Assembly: GCA_002507205.1 (NCBI GenBank)
Contig: DAZF01000045.1
Location: 1-44,021, forward strand
Source of the DNA: Methanolobus sp. UBA32
Lineage (GTDB): Archaea; Halobacteriota; Methanosarcinia; Methanosarcinales; Methanosarcinaceae
DNA length: 44,021 nt
Direction of reading: 5' to 3'
Of the stretch, positions 26,132 to 34,537 are shown piece after piece; position 1 is the first letter of the stretch, and every line of letters begins with the position of its first letter. Position numbers and translations under genes: made by a program. The notes under the pieces are model-generated. The model had not been told where the DNA came from, ran no database searches, and worked only from the letters and a program-made list of their open reading frames with translations.

Positions 26132-26464
26132 TCACTGATATATCAGCTTGTAAGCGTAAGTGCCTACAACAGGAACCTTTAACAAAATGCCCCTGTATGC
26201 TATTATCACAAATATCAGTATCAAAAAGAGTGCACCGAATCCAAGGAAATCAGCGATTATCCAGCCAACGACCGGTACCCATCCCACTACAAAGATCAAT
26301 AATGAAAGTGGAAGGAATATCAGCAATGACTGCATTGCATGGAACCTGACAAACTTGTTGTCAGGCTCTATTAGCAGGAAGATTATCCCTGTGATCCAGA
26401 AACCCACATAGCTAAGTGCTGCTACGATGTTCTCGTCCAGGCCTATCTTTGTCTTATATGTCAT
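26132..26464 (-). CDS. Small membrane protein, last gene of the rnf operon
   Basis: A 110-residue protein with three hydrophobic segments (ALSYVGFWITGIIFLLIE, then FLPLSLLIFVVGWVPVVGWI, then FLILIFVIIAYRGIL). It resembles DUF4870-type membrane proteins. The start is ATG 26464 just after AGGTGATC; the frame is open further to 26551 within rnfB but that extension is not membrane-protein-like. It begins 4 nt after the rnfB stop, and the terminator follows its own stop. A small membrane protein is also encoded at this place behind rnfB in Methanosarcina acetivorans (MA0665), so it probably serves Rnf assembly or function; its role is not established. Confidence 0.75.
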   Translation of the reverse strand: MTYKTKIGLDENIVAALSYVGFWITGIIFLLIEPDNKFVRFHAMQSLLIFLPLSLLIFVVGWVPVVGWIIADFLGFGALFLILIFVIIAYRGILLKVPVVGTYAYKLIYQ

Positions 26465-26468
26465 ATGA

Positions 26469-27272
26469 TCACCTGATAGAAATTGTATTCTGCGGACATT
26501 TTTCAACACATATTCCACATGCTGTACATTTGTCCTGATCGATCTCCGCAAGGAAGTTAGTGACAGTTATAGCCTCTTCAGGGCAATTCTTTTCACATAT
26601 CTTACAGCCAATGCAACCAACCGTACAGGACTCCTTAACAGCCTTTCCTTTATCATGTGACATACAGAGCACATGCACCTTTTCAGATTCCTTTGCAAAC
26701 ACCAGTATGTCATTTGGACATGAGGCGATACAGAGACCACAGCTTGTACACAGATTCTTGTTCACATGAGGCAGACGGTCCTCGCCAATGGAAAGTGCAT
26801 CGAACGGGCATGCACGTACACAGGTTCCCCTGCCCATGCATCCGTAGTTACAACCTTTTTCCCCGTCTGAGAGCAACATGACAGCCTTACAGTCCTCAAA
26901 GCCTACGTACTCGAAACGGTCAACACAATTGAGACCGCCGTTGCACCTGACGAAAGGATACTGTGTTGCACCTTCTGCAACTTCCTGACCGAGTATGCCG
27001 CCTATTTCCTTGGCAACATCAAATCCACCAACCGGACAGCCGTTGATTGGTGCATTTTCATTTACCACACGTTCTGCAAAATCTGCACAGCCTGCAAAAC
27101 CACATGCACCACAGTTCGCTCCGGGAAGAATTTCCATGATCTCATCAACAAGAGGATTGGTTTCCACCTTGAATTTCTTTGATGCCACAATAAGCAGGAC
27201 ACCAATAACTAATCCAAGACCTCCAAGGATCGCCATTGCCTCTATAAGAAAAGTGCTAAATGATACGCTCAT
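26469..27272 (-). CDS. rnfB: Rnf complex subunit RnfB (iron-sulfur)
   Basis: A 267-residue electron-entry subunit anchored by an N-terminal membrane helix (FLIEAMAILGGLGLVIGVLL). It carries the Rnf-specific cluster motif ANCGACGFAGC plus a later C, then four ferredoxin-type motifs: CMGRGTCVRACP, CTSCGLCIASCP, CIGCKICEKNCP and CTACGICVEKCP. Many [4Fe-4S] clusters are therefore expected. In Rnf it takes electrons from reduced ferredoxin. Its ATG overlaps the rnfA stop (ATGA). Confidence 0.95.
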   Translation of the reverse strand: MSVSFSTFLIEAMAILGGLGLVIGVLLIVASKKFKVETNPLVDEIMEILPGANCGACGFAGCADFAERVVNENAPINGCPVGGFDVAKEIGGILGQEVAEGATQYPFVRCNGGLNCVDRFEYVGFEDCKAVMLLSDGEKGCNYGCMGRGTCVRACPFDALSIGEDRLPHVNKNLCTSCGLCIASCPNDILVFAKESEKVHVLCMSHDKGKAVKESCTVGCIGCKICEKNCPEEAITVTNFLAEIDQDKCTACGICVEKCPQNTISIR

Positions 27273-27856
27273 ATTGGAATCACCCAGAAGTAATTAACAA
27301 AAGCCATAGAAAGCATCGTTGCGATAAAGAATGCCTGTGGAAGCCCTCTGACAGATGAGGGGATATTCACAAAGGTTGAACGCTCCCTTATAGCAGACAT
27401 CATCAACATTACTATAGTGTATCCAAGACCAGCCGAAATTCCGAAAACCACACTCTGCATAAAATTGTAAGTAGAACTTACATTAAGCAATACAACACCC
27501 AATACTGCACAGTTAGTTGTGATCAGTGGCAGGTAAATACCCAGTGAACGATAAAGTGATGGGATATTCTTCCTGACAACAAACTCAACCAGCTGGACAA
27601 GTGCTGCTATTACAACAATGAAACTGATAAGGTCAAGGAATTCCATTTTTGTAGGGATAAGGATGTACGTATAAATCAGATATGACACAGTAGATGCCAT
27701 TGCCATAACGAAAACCACGGCTCCTGACATTCCTGCAGCACTCTTGACATCTTTGGTCACACCTACGAATGAACAGAGTCCAAGGAACTGGATAAGCAGG
27801 AAGTTCTTAATGAAAAGACCATCCATAAAGATTGCGAATAATGCTTTTTCCACCAT
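27269..27856 (-). CDS. rnfA: Rnf complex subunit RnfA (membrane)
   Basis: A 195-residue integral membrane subunit with six predicted helices, homologous to RnfE and to NqrE. Landmarks are LLIQFLGLCSFVGVTKD near the N-terminus and ITTNCAVLGVVLL, whose cysteines in RnfA/RnfE are believed to hold an iron-sulfur cluster at the membrane centre. The start is ATG 27856, 5 nt after GGGTGG; an in-frame GTG at 27865 lies in the rnfE end. It follows rnfE by 1 nt and overlaps rnfB by 4 nt. Confidence 0.94.
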   Translation of the reverse strand: MVEKALFAIFMDGLFIKNFLLIQFLGLCSFVGVTKDVKSAAGMSGAVVFVMAMASTVSYLIYTYILIPTKMEFLDLISFIVVIAALVQLVEFVVRKNIPSLYRSLGIYLPLITTNCAVLGVVLLNVSSTYNFMQSVVFGISAGLGYTIVMLMMSAIRERSTFVNIPSSVRGLPQAFFIATMLSMAFVNYFWVIPI

Positions 27857-27857
27857 T

Positions 27858-28472
27858 TTAGCCACCCTTTGCTCTCTTCTTTGCTCTCTGGTAATTCACT
27901 ATCGCCATCAAGGACCCTATTGTCAGGAAAGCTCCAGGAGGAAGGATCATTGTTGTAACGGAAGGATTGATTGGCAAAGTGATCAAAGTGTAATCGAATG
28001 TTACTATCTGTCCGGTACCAAGGAGTTCCCTTATACCGCCGATTAGCATCAGAACCAACAGGAAACCTGTTGAGATACCAAGACCATCTATGAATGAATA
28101 GAATACATTATTCTTGTTAGCATAAGCCTCGGCACGTCCGATAATAATGCAGTTAACCACGATAAGCGGTATGAAAACACCTAACGCCGCATACATGGGC
28201 GGGAAATACGCCTGCATTATCATCTTTACTATCGACACAAAGGTCGCTATGATGATAATGAATATTGGAAGTCTTACTGCCGAAGGAATCTGTTTCCTCA
28301 GGGCTGAAACGAAAATGTTTGAACATACAAGCACAAATGCAGTGCCTGCAGACATACCGATAGCATTTTCGACTGATGTGGTCACTGCCAGTGTAGGACA
28401 GAGGCCCAGAACAAGTCCGAAGATCGGGTTGTCTCTTGTAATACCACGAATATATTCACTTAATGGGTCCAT
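27858..28472 (-). CDS. rnfE: Rnf complex subunit RnfE (membrane)
   Basis: A 204-residue integral membrane subunit paralogous to RnfA, with about six helices. Landmarks are IFGLVLGLCPTLAVTTS and FIPLIVVNCIIIGRAEA, with the paired cysteines typical of the RnfA/RnfE core. The family start MDPLSEYIRGI fits ATG 28472, 11 nt after GGAG; an alternative GTG at 28481 overlaps the rnfG stop and lies very close to the same site. The exact start is uncertain by three codons. Confidence 0.93.
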   Translation of the reverse strand: MDPLSEYIRGITRDNPIFGLVLGLCPTLAVTTSVENAIGMSAGTAFVLVCSNIFVSALRKQIPSAVRLPIFIIIIATFVSIVKMIMQAYFPPMYAALGVFIPLIVVNCIIIGRAEAYANKNNVFYSFIDGLGISTGFLLVLMLIGGIRELLGTGQIVTFDYTLITLPINPSVTTMILPPGAFLTIGSLMAIVNYQRAKKRAKGG

Positions 28473-28480
28473 TAATACCA

Positions 28481-29053
28481 CTACTCCTCTGCCTCTTCTA
28501 TTTCACTTATCTTGGAATTCAGAGCATCTACCACTGCCTTTGAGGATATCGTTGCACCGGTGATCGCATCAACTGAACCACCAGAACTGGAAAGACCCAG
28601 TGATGCAATTGGCAGGTCAACGAATTGAGTCTGGAAAGCATCGTCCACGATCTTCGCACCAAGACCTGGTGTTTCTTCATGGCTCAGAATATTCATACCC
28701 CTGAGAGTTGTAAATGATGAATCCACGCCACCTGCAACGACGATGGGTCCCTGAGCACCTGCCTGCTGCTTGAAGAATGCATAACCGATGATATTACCAG
28801 AGGCATCTTTTGCGCGATAGTAAAGTACTTCCCTGTCACCCTCTTCATTGATGACAGCACCTTCAACACCCTCGAAATTGTTGTTAGCCTCAGGAATCAG
28901 TTCACCCAGAATCTCTTTTCGGGAATTTTCCTCGTTTATCTTAAGCTGTGCACTTGTAGGAACATAAGTAATAGCCAGCAAAAGAGCTGCTACCACTGAT
29001 ATGATAACAAGCTTGCCTATGACCACCATTGTCTCTTTATTAGATTCACTCAT
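28481..29053 (-). CDS. rnfG: Rnf complex subunit RnfG (covalent FMN)
   Basis: A 190-residue subunit with one N-terminal membrane helix (VIISVVAALLLAITYV) and an extracytoplasmic flavin domain. The flavinylation motif DAITGAT (162-168) puts the FMN attachment at T168, the substrate site for ApbE encoded divergently at 33505. EETPGLGAKI is also conserved. The start overlaps rnfD by 8 nt and follows GAGGTGAT. RnfG passes electrons toward the outer face, where MmcA accepts them. Confidence 0.95.
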   Translation of the reverse strand: MSESNKETMVVIGKLVIISVVAALLLAITYVPTSAQLKINEENSRKEILGELIPEANNNFEGVEGAVINEEGDREVLYYRAKDASGNIIGYAFFKQQAGAQGPIVVAGGVDSSFTTLRGMNILSHEETPGLGAKIVDDAFQTQFVDLPIASLGLSSSGGSVDAITGATISSKAVVDALNSKISEIEEAEE

Positions 29054-30062
29054 TCTTCATCACCTCGAATTTCATGGAGGCAGGAATCTTGTCCATCACA
29101 CGTCTGTAAACCTTCACAGGGAAAGACTCTGTTCCGAATGATGAAGGCATTGTATTGATCTCTATGAAAGAAGCGACACAATTTGCAAGGAAGATACCGT
29201 ATAATGTTCCGTCAACGTAGTTGCCGAAATAACCATAAATGGAAACCAGAAGACCACATGTAATTCCGTATATGACACGACCGTTCTTGGTTACAGGGGA
29301 TGTTGCAGTGTCAGTTGCAAGGAAAAGAATTCCGAAGAAAACGATTCCTATCATTGCATAAGGAATCTCAGGGCTCATACTTAAGAAAGTGAAAAGCTGT
29401 GACATGTACATCAACGGATTCATTACACCTTCATGGATGAGTGCAGATACTCCTGAAAGGAATAACATGGTCTGTGGGAATAGAACCATTGTTGCAAAGA
29501 ATGCAATCGGAACTCTCCAGTCAACATATTTCTTGTAGACCAGATACACTCCACCAATCAATGCAATCGGAGAAACATCCACAAGTAAACCTGCGCCGCT
29601 TTCAAGTATGAGGTCAGAGAACTGGCCGACATGAGGTATTGATGAAGACACCATATAGGAAGACCAGGCACTTTTGATAAACACCCATGATACCAGAACG
29701 GGATTGAATATATAAGAACCAATTCCACCGAATACGAATTTTCCAACAGCTATAGCAAAGAAACCACCGATTACAGGAATCCATAAAGGAGTTTCCGGCG
29801 GAATAAGCAATGCCAGCATAAGTCCGACAAGTGCTGCATGCCCATCTGCAATCGTAATCTTCTGTTTGGTTAAAGCCTGTATTCCATATTCGGTTGCAAC
29901 AGCACCTAATACTGATGCAAGGATAATCCCAAGTGCAGGAACACCAAAGAAATAGATGGCTACAAGGCACAGAGGAAGCAGAGCAACTATTTTACTCATG
30001 TTCAATGACCTGAAGTCGAGTTTTGTTTTCTTATGAGGGGGGGCCGAAATTGTATATGTCAT
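29046..30062 (-). CDS. rnfD: Rnf complex subunit RnfD (membrane flavoprotein)
   Basis: A 338-residue membrane subunit with about nine helices, homologous to NqrB, which forms part of the sodium path and normally carries flavin. Landmarks are GGIGSYIFNPVLVSWVF, LALLIPPETPLWIPVIGG and LFLATDTATSPVT. The last region corresponds to the FMN attachment area in homologues, but the motif is not as clear as in RnfG. Its ribosome binding site GGAGGTGAG is formed by the last codons of rnfC, 2 nt upstream of it in the operon. Confidence 0.94.
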   Translation of the reverse strand: MTYTISAPPHKKTKLDFRSLNMSKIVALLPLCLVAIYFFGVPALGIILASVLGAVATEYGIQALTKQKITIADGHAALVGLMLALLIPPETPLWIPVIGGFFAIAVGKFVFGGIGSYIFNPVLVSWVFIKSAWSSYMVSSSIPHVGQFSDLILESGAGLLVDVSPIALIGGVYLVYKKYVDWRVPIAFFATMVLFPQTMLFLSGVSALIHEGVMNPLMYMSQLFTFLSMSPEIPYAMIGIVFFGILFLATDTATSPVTKNGRVIYGITCGLLVSIYGYFGNYVDGTLYGIFLANCVASFIEINTMPSSFGTESFPVKVYRRVMDKIPASMKFEVMKNE

Positions 30063-30064
30063 TT

Positions 30065-31411
30065 TTACTCACCTCCACAGCAACCAAGTTTCAGATTGGA
30101 TGATTCCTTTGAAGGCATGTCCTCATAGGCCATCTCTATAGCATCTTTTGCATATCTGATAAGCTGTAATATATGTATCTTTGAAGGACAGACCGCTGCA
30201 CAGTCACCACATTCGATACAGTTCTCGATATATATTTGTCTGCATTCGTCAAAACGACCCTGATCTGCCATAACAGCAAGACGGCTTGGTATTAGCTCAA
30301 CCGGGCAGACATCCACGCAACGTGCACAATGGATGCATGCGATAGACTCGTCTCTTTGGACCTCTTCTGGTTTCTGTATAGAAATTCTTGTGGTCCCTTT
30401 TGTCACGGGTACCTGATCAGTGTACTGAGCAACACCAGTCCTTACACCATTGGCAATTAGCTTGCCAATCTCACCGGTAAACCCACATGCTTCAATAACA
30501 TCCTTGAAAGGAGTACCTATTTTTACCTGCATATATTCAAGGTCATCAGAGACGCCTTCAATGGAAATAACAGTTTCATAAAAAGGCTTTCCTGCATTGA
30601 AAGCATTGTAAAAGGCTTTAGCAGATTTAACACCACAAACAGCAACTCCCACATCCGTAGGATCGCAGCCAACCTTCACCTTCCTTCCTGTTACATTATA
30701 AGTAAAGAAATTAAGGATCTTTTTTCCATAAATGTGTTTTTGGGAAACAACAACTATGTCTGAATCCTGTTCCTTGAAGTAGTAACCTATTCTGCGGCCA
30801 CCTACCAAAGGAGCCACTTTTATCTTTTTATTATCGACTTCAATACTTTCAAAAGCATTGATTGATTCCGAATCGTCGGTTCTCAATACAATTGCTCCTT
30901 TTTTAGCACCTGCCGTTTTCATAAGCAGTCTGAGAGCATTGATTCCATGGGATGCATATTCCTTGGGAGTCTTGAATGTGCCGCCAATCCATTCAGAGGA
31001 TGTAGCATTAATAAGCACTGTGTCGATCTTCTTGCCCTGTGGTTTAAGGACAGTATGAGTAGGCATTCCATAATGCTCTACGATACCTGATTCCTTTATG
31101 AGATCTGCAAGCTCCTCAGATGAAAGATCCTTGCCAGGAGAGAATTCAACGGTCTCGTTACTGTCTTCCGGCTGGATGACAATACTCATTGCCTTGTTAC
31201 CATCAGGATGAGCATACTCTTCAATAGCAAGAACCTCACCGCAGACGCTAGAGTGGACAGCAGATGAGTAGTATTCCTTGCTCTCACCTATTTTCTGGCC
31301 AATGAGAACCCTGTCGCCCTTCTTTACAAGGGGTTCACAGACAGCACCTCTGTGCTGTCTTAGTGGAATTATTATTTTTTCCGGTAATTTATCCAATGTT
31401 TTGATTTCCAC
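30065..31411 (-). CDS. rnfC: Rnf complex subunit RnfC (iron-sulfur)
   Basis: A 448-residue peripheral subunit. It has the N-terminal barrel-sandwich region (GAVCEPLVKKGDRVLIGQKI), the Rossmann-like/SLBB core and two cluster motifs near the C-terminus, CIHCARCVDVCP and CIECGDCAAVCP. In bacteria RnfC binds NADH; the methanogen complex does not use NAD, so here it may only relay electrons. The C-terminus ends in CCGGE. It starts at GTG 31411, 8 nt after AGGAG, and follows mmcA by 12 nt. Confidence 0.93.
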   Translation of the reverse strand: MEIKTLDKLPEKIIIPLRQHRGAVCEPLVKKGDRVLIGQKIGESKEYYSSAVHSSVCGEVLAIEEYAHPDGNKAMSIVIQPEDSNETVEFSPGKDLSSEELADLIKESGIVEHYGMPTHTVLKPQGKKIDTVLINATSSEWIGGTFKTPKEYASHGINALRLLMKTAGAKKGAIVLRTDDSESINAFESIEVDNKKIKVAPLVGGRRIGYYFKEQDSDIVVVSQKHIYGKKILNFFTYNVTGRKVKVGCDPTDVGVAVCGVKSAKAFYNAFNAGKPFYETVISIEGVSDDLEYMQVKIGTPFKDVIEACGFTGEIGKLIANGVRTGVAQYTDQVPVTKGTTRISIQKPEEVQRDESIACIHCARCVDVCPVELIPSRLAVMADQGRFDECRQIYIENCIECGDCAAVCPSKIHILQLIRYAKDAIEMAYEDMPSKESSNLKLGCCGGE

Positions 31412-31423
31412 ATTACCAACTCC

Positions 31424-32980
31424 TTAGAATGCAGGCTCCCTTTCTACCTCAGTTGGCTTCGCGCCGGGGATTGTTACTTCTATTGTCTTTGTGGAGAAAT
31501 CGGTTGGTGGATCAGTCTCTGCCGGATCTTTATCATAGCCGATTAACTTCCAGTTTATCACCGGCACAATGTCATGACAATCTGAACAATCCTGGGCCCT
31601 ATCTCCAAAGTGAACGTTCTGAAGCGTATCAGAAGCTGATACCCCATGACAATCTGCACATTCAAGCGGATCGGCAAGACCTATACCGGAACTGGCAATA
31701 TTGTGACTTACCTGATAATACATCACCACATGCCTTAGAATCGCATTCGGATAATCCGGAGTTTCGTCCATGTTGCCATCATATGAACGGATCTCACCTT
31801 CAGTGATAACACCGTCATTATCTGTATCAGCACTTAGCACATCAGATGGTGCTATCGGATTACCAATTGATGGACTGTTATCAGGATTGGCAAGCACGTC
31901 CTGGTCGACCCCTTCGTCCCACCAGATACCTGTGATCATGTTGAACGGTTTTAGCACTGAATGGTTTTCTCTTTCCTGTGCTGTTGGCAACTGGTCATAG
32001 TACACACCTTCTGACCATGAAAGAGTAGGTGTGAACATGGAATCATAAATGACATCTTCACGAACACCGTTTGCCCAACTGAATTCCCTGATAACCGGTG
32101 TACCAGTGACATCACTGCCTGGAAGTGCCGGAATATGACATGATTCACAGCTTATGAATTCAAGGTGGGCATCAACCATTCCACCGTGTGATATACCTTC
32201 GTGACATCCAGATGAATCACAATCCAGTACACCGCTTTGTGCTTCATGGATGGATTCGGACTCGAACAGATATGCCCTTCCGCCTATCTGGTGTTCTTCT
32301 GTTTCATGACATTCCTGACAGTCAACAGCATCGTGAACATCATAGGAAGCTGAATCTTCAAGTGTCCATGCTACAGCAGTTGTTGCAACGTCGCCTGTGT
32401 GACAGTTGCTTCCACAGAGTGCCTTGCTTGGTGCACCGTTGACCTCATCATGAACTTCAGTCACAAGAGGAAGAGGTGCCAGAACATCAAGGACATAACT
32501 TGCTACATAGAGAGGTTCTTTCTGCAACTCAGCCCTGGATTCTTCGATCGCAGCTTCGTTTGCATTTGCGAAATCACCTGAAGCTATGCTTTCTGCACGT
32601 GCCTCAAAGTCATATCCTCCAACCTGCTCGTGACAGATCATACAGTCAATATCAACTCCATAATCTGCCATGTAACCGCCACCAGGATGGACCTGCCCAT
32701 AGGTTACTGCCATAGTGTCGACATCAATACTGTCAACATCAACACCATATTCCATGATAGATGACCATTTTTTCAAGTCCTGTTCTACATGATATGATTC
32801 GGAAACTTCCTCGTACACACCTACATGACAACCGCTACATGAACTGTCAGACCATTTCTGTTCAGTCATGTAATGAGCAGAGAGAGCTTCATTGCCGCTG
32901 TAGCCAATAAAAGCATACACTCCGGCTGCAGCGAACATCACGACGAGGATTCCAACCAGAATTACATTCAATTTAGCCAT
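31424..32980 (-). CDS. mmcA: Multihaem cytochrome c MmcA
   Basis: A 518-residue secreted or membrane-anchored cytochrome, with N-terminal hydrophobic segment NVILVGILVVMFAAAGVYAF. It has six CxxCH haem motifs (C48, C113, C221, C278, C441, C465), one CxxxCH (CGSNCH, C189) and one CxxxxCH (CDSSGCH, C254), so seven or eight c-haems. An EF-hand-like calcium loop (DTDNDGVITEGE, 385-396) sits in the long haem-free stretch between the sixth and seventh motifs. In Methanosarcina acetivorans MmcA takes electrons from Rnf and reduces methanophenazine, and can support extracellular electron transfer. The start is ATG 32980, 4 nt after GAGGT; upstream in-frame codons run into the preceding gene. Confidence 0.93.
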   Translation of the reverse strand: MAKLNVILVGILVVMFAAAGVYAFIGYSGNEALSAHYMTEQKWSDSSCSGCHVGVYEEVSESYHVEQDLKKWSSIMEYGVDVDSIDVDTMAVTYGQVHPGGGYMADYGVDIDCMICHEQVGGYDFEARAESIASGDFANANEAAIEESRAELQKEPLYVASYVLDVLAPLPLVTEVHDEVNGAPSKALCGSNCHTGDVATTAVAWTLEDSASYDVHDAVDCQECHETEEHQIGGRAYLFESESIHEAQSGVLDCDSSGCHEGISHGGMVDAHLEFISCESCHIPALPGSDVTGTPVIREFSWANGVREDVIYDSMFTPTLSWSEGVYYDQLPTAQERENHSVLKPFNMITGIWWDEGVDQDVLANPDNSPSIGNPIAPSDVLSADTDNDGVITEGEIRSYDGNMDETPDYPNAILRHVVMYYQVSHNIASSGIGLADPLECADCHGVSASDTLQNVHFGDRAQDCSDCHDIVPVINWKLIGYDKDPAETDPPTDFSTKTIEVTIPGAKPTEVEREPAF

Positions 32981-32993
32981 GCTTACCTCGTCC

Positions 32994-33398
32994 TCACTTC
33001 TCTGCAACTTCCTCGAGTTGTCTGATCACAACTATAATGCTGTTTCTCAGACTCTGCTCATTTGTTATTTTCATGTCATTTGAGACGTACTTACTGATCT
33101 CGAATGACTTGCGCACTACACGTACATTGAAGTCAAAGACTTTATCAAGAAGACCTTTCTGTGGACTTATTCCTAAAAAGTCCACATCCATATGATTACC
33201 AAGTACATTCGCTTTAAGTTCAATTTTATCTAGAGATGAACCTGGTTTCACATAAATTATGTGATGTTTTACAAAACCAAAGTGCTTCTCGATACCTCTC
33301 CAACCGTATTCTTCCATTAACTGATGAAGAGCGACAACAAGATACTTATCCTTGCTTGAACTGTTTCCCGTACCTGATCCTGTGCTGGGATTGCTCAT
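32994..33398 (-). CDS. Uncharacterised first gene of the rnf operon
   Basis: A 134-residue soluble protein that I do not recognise. The N-terminus is Ser/Gly-rich (SNPSTGSGTGNSSSKDKY), followed by an alpha/beta part (HLIM-like helix LVVALHQLMEEYGWRGIEKH, then KHHIIYVKPGSSLDKIEL) and a helical end (SLRNSIIVVIRQLEEVAEK). No cysteine, signal peptide or membrane segment is present, so it is unlikely to carry an electron cofactor. It precedes mmcA by 13 nt and begins after GGAAGTAAT, as the promoter-proximal gene. Its place suggests a regulatory or assembly role for the complex, which is inference. Confidence 0.7.
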   Translation of the reverse strand: MSNPSTGSGTGNSSSKDKYLVVALHQLMEEYGWRGIEKHFGFVKHHIIYVKPGSSLDKIELKANVLGNHMDVDFLGISPQKGLLDKVFDFNVRVVRKSFEISKYVSNDMKITNEQSLRNSIIVVIRQLEEVAEK

Positions 33399-33433
33399 TC
33401 TATTACTTCCTTCAGATGAATATAATAACTAAA

Positions 33434-33459
33434 ACAGACGGAAAATCGTTTCCTTCTGT
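33434..33459. promoter_or_regulatory. 26-bp imperfect palindrome between the rnf operon and apbE
   Basis: ACAGACGGAAA (33434-33444), a 4-bp centre ATCG, then TTTCCTTCTGT (33449-33459). The arms match at 10 of 11 positions. It lies between a TATA-like element for the rnf operon (TATTATA on the minus strand, about 33420-33426) and one for apbE (TTTAATATT, about 33475-33483). A dimeric regulator bound here could control both transcripts. Confidence 0.55.
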
Positions 33460-33504
33460 ATCGCAGTACATAAGTTTAATATTAATTATCTCTTTTCATA
33501 CTGC

Positions 33505-34524
33505 ATGAGGTATAAAACTGTTGCCATTGGACTGATAGCGATTTTCACAGTATTATTCGTTATAAATTATGCAGCTGACCAGAATACAGACATAACAGTC
33601 GAACAAGTAAGTCACTCCCAAACCAGAAGTCTGATGGATACAACTGTCACAATATCAGTAATCGATTCCAACGAAACACATGCCTTGGAAGTTATCGACC
33701 GTGCTTTTGACAGAATGTATTATGTTGACATACTTATGAACAACTACGACAATAAGAGTGAACTCAGTCTACTTAATGAAGAAGGAGTCGTCAACAATGC
33801 AGACTCTGAACTTATCTATGTGATCAATAGATCCGTGTATTACTCCGAAGTGAGCGGAGGAGCCTTTGATATATCCATACAGCCTGTTCTTGACCTGTGG
33901 GCAAGCAAGTACAGCCCAGGCGGAACTTACCAGGATCCAACGCATGAGGAAATCAATGAAACACTTATGCTGGTGAATTATTCTGCTATAATGATCGAGG
34001 GGGACAACATCACTCTTGGAACTGATATGAGAATAACTCTTGGAGGAGTTGCAAAGGGTTACGCAGCAGACCTTGCAATTGAATCGATGATTAATGACGG
34101 CATAAGTTCAGGTTTTGTTAATGCTGGTGGCGATGGAAGATACATTGGCACCAAGCCAGATGGTAGCCAGTGGCGAATAGGATTGCAGAACCCGGAAAAA
34201 AGCGAAGACGCGGTGACCATCATAAATGTCGAGAATATGGCTGTTGCCACAAGCGGCAATTACGAGCGCTATTTCAATGATACTGCAAGAGTATCACACA
34301 TCGCAGACCCCCGAACAGGTTACCCTTCCCAGAACCTCATCAGTGCAACCATAATAGCTGCTTCTGCAATGGATGCTGATGCATTTGCTACAGCAGTATT
34401 CATACTTGGAGAAAAAGATGGCATGGACATGATAGAAAATATTGATGAAATTGAATGTCTTCTGATCACAACGGATAAGAGGATCATACGTTCCAGTGGT
34501 TTTTCCAGTTACGAGAATAATTAA
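33505..34524 (+). CDS. apbE: FAD:protein FMN transferase ApbE
   Basis: A 339-residue enzyme that moves FMN from FAD to a threonine in proteins such as RnfG. A single N-terminal membrane anchor (VAIGLIAIFTVLFVINYA) places the catalytic domain outside the membrane, where the RnfG flavin domain lies. Motifs are LGGVAKGYAADLA, VNAGGDGRYIG, HIADPRTGYPS and the magnesium site MDADAFATAVF. It diverges from the rnf operon with 106 nt between starts, so its substrate and itself are encoded side by side. A TATA-like element about 25 nt before the ATG and the lack of a ribosome binding site suggest a leaderless mRNA. Confidence 0.94.
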   Translation: MRYKTVAIGLIAIFTVLFVINYAADQNTDITVEQVSHSQTRSLMDTTVTISVIDSNETHALEVIDRAFDRMYYVDILMNNYDNKSELSLLNEEGVVNNADSELIYVINRSVYYSEVSGGAFDISIQPVLDLWASKYSPGGTYQDPTHEEINETLMLVNYSAIMIEGDNITLGTDMRITLGGVAKGYAADLAIESMINDGISSGFVNAGGDGRYIGTKPDGSQWRIGLQNPEKSEDAVTIINVENMAVATSGNYERYFNDTARVSHIADPRTGYPSQNLISATIIAASAMDADAFATAVFILGEKDGMDMIENIDEIECLLITTDKRIIRSSGFSSYENN

Positions 34525-34537
34525 AAGAAACGGACAT

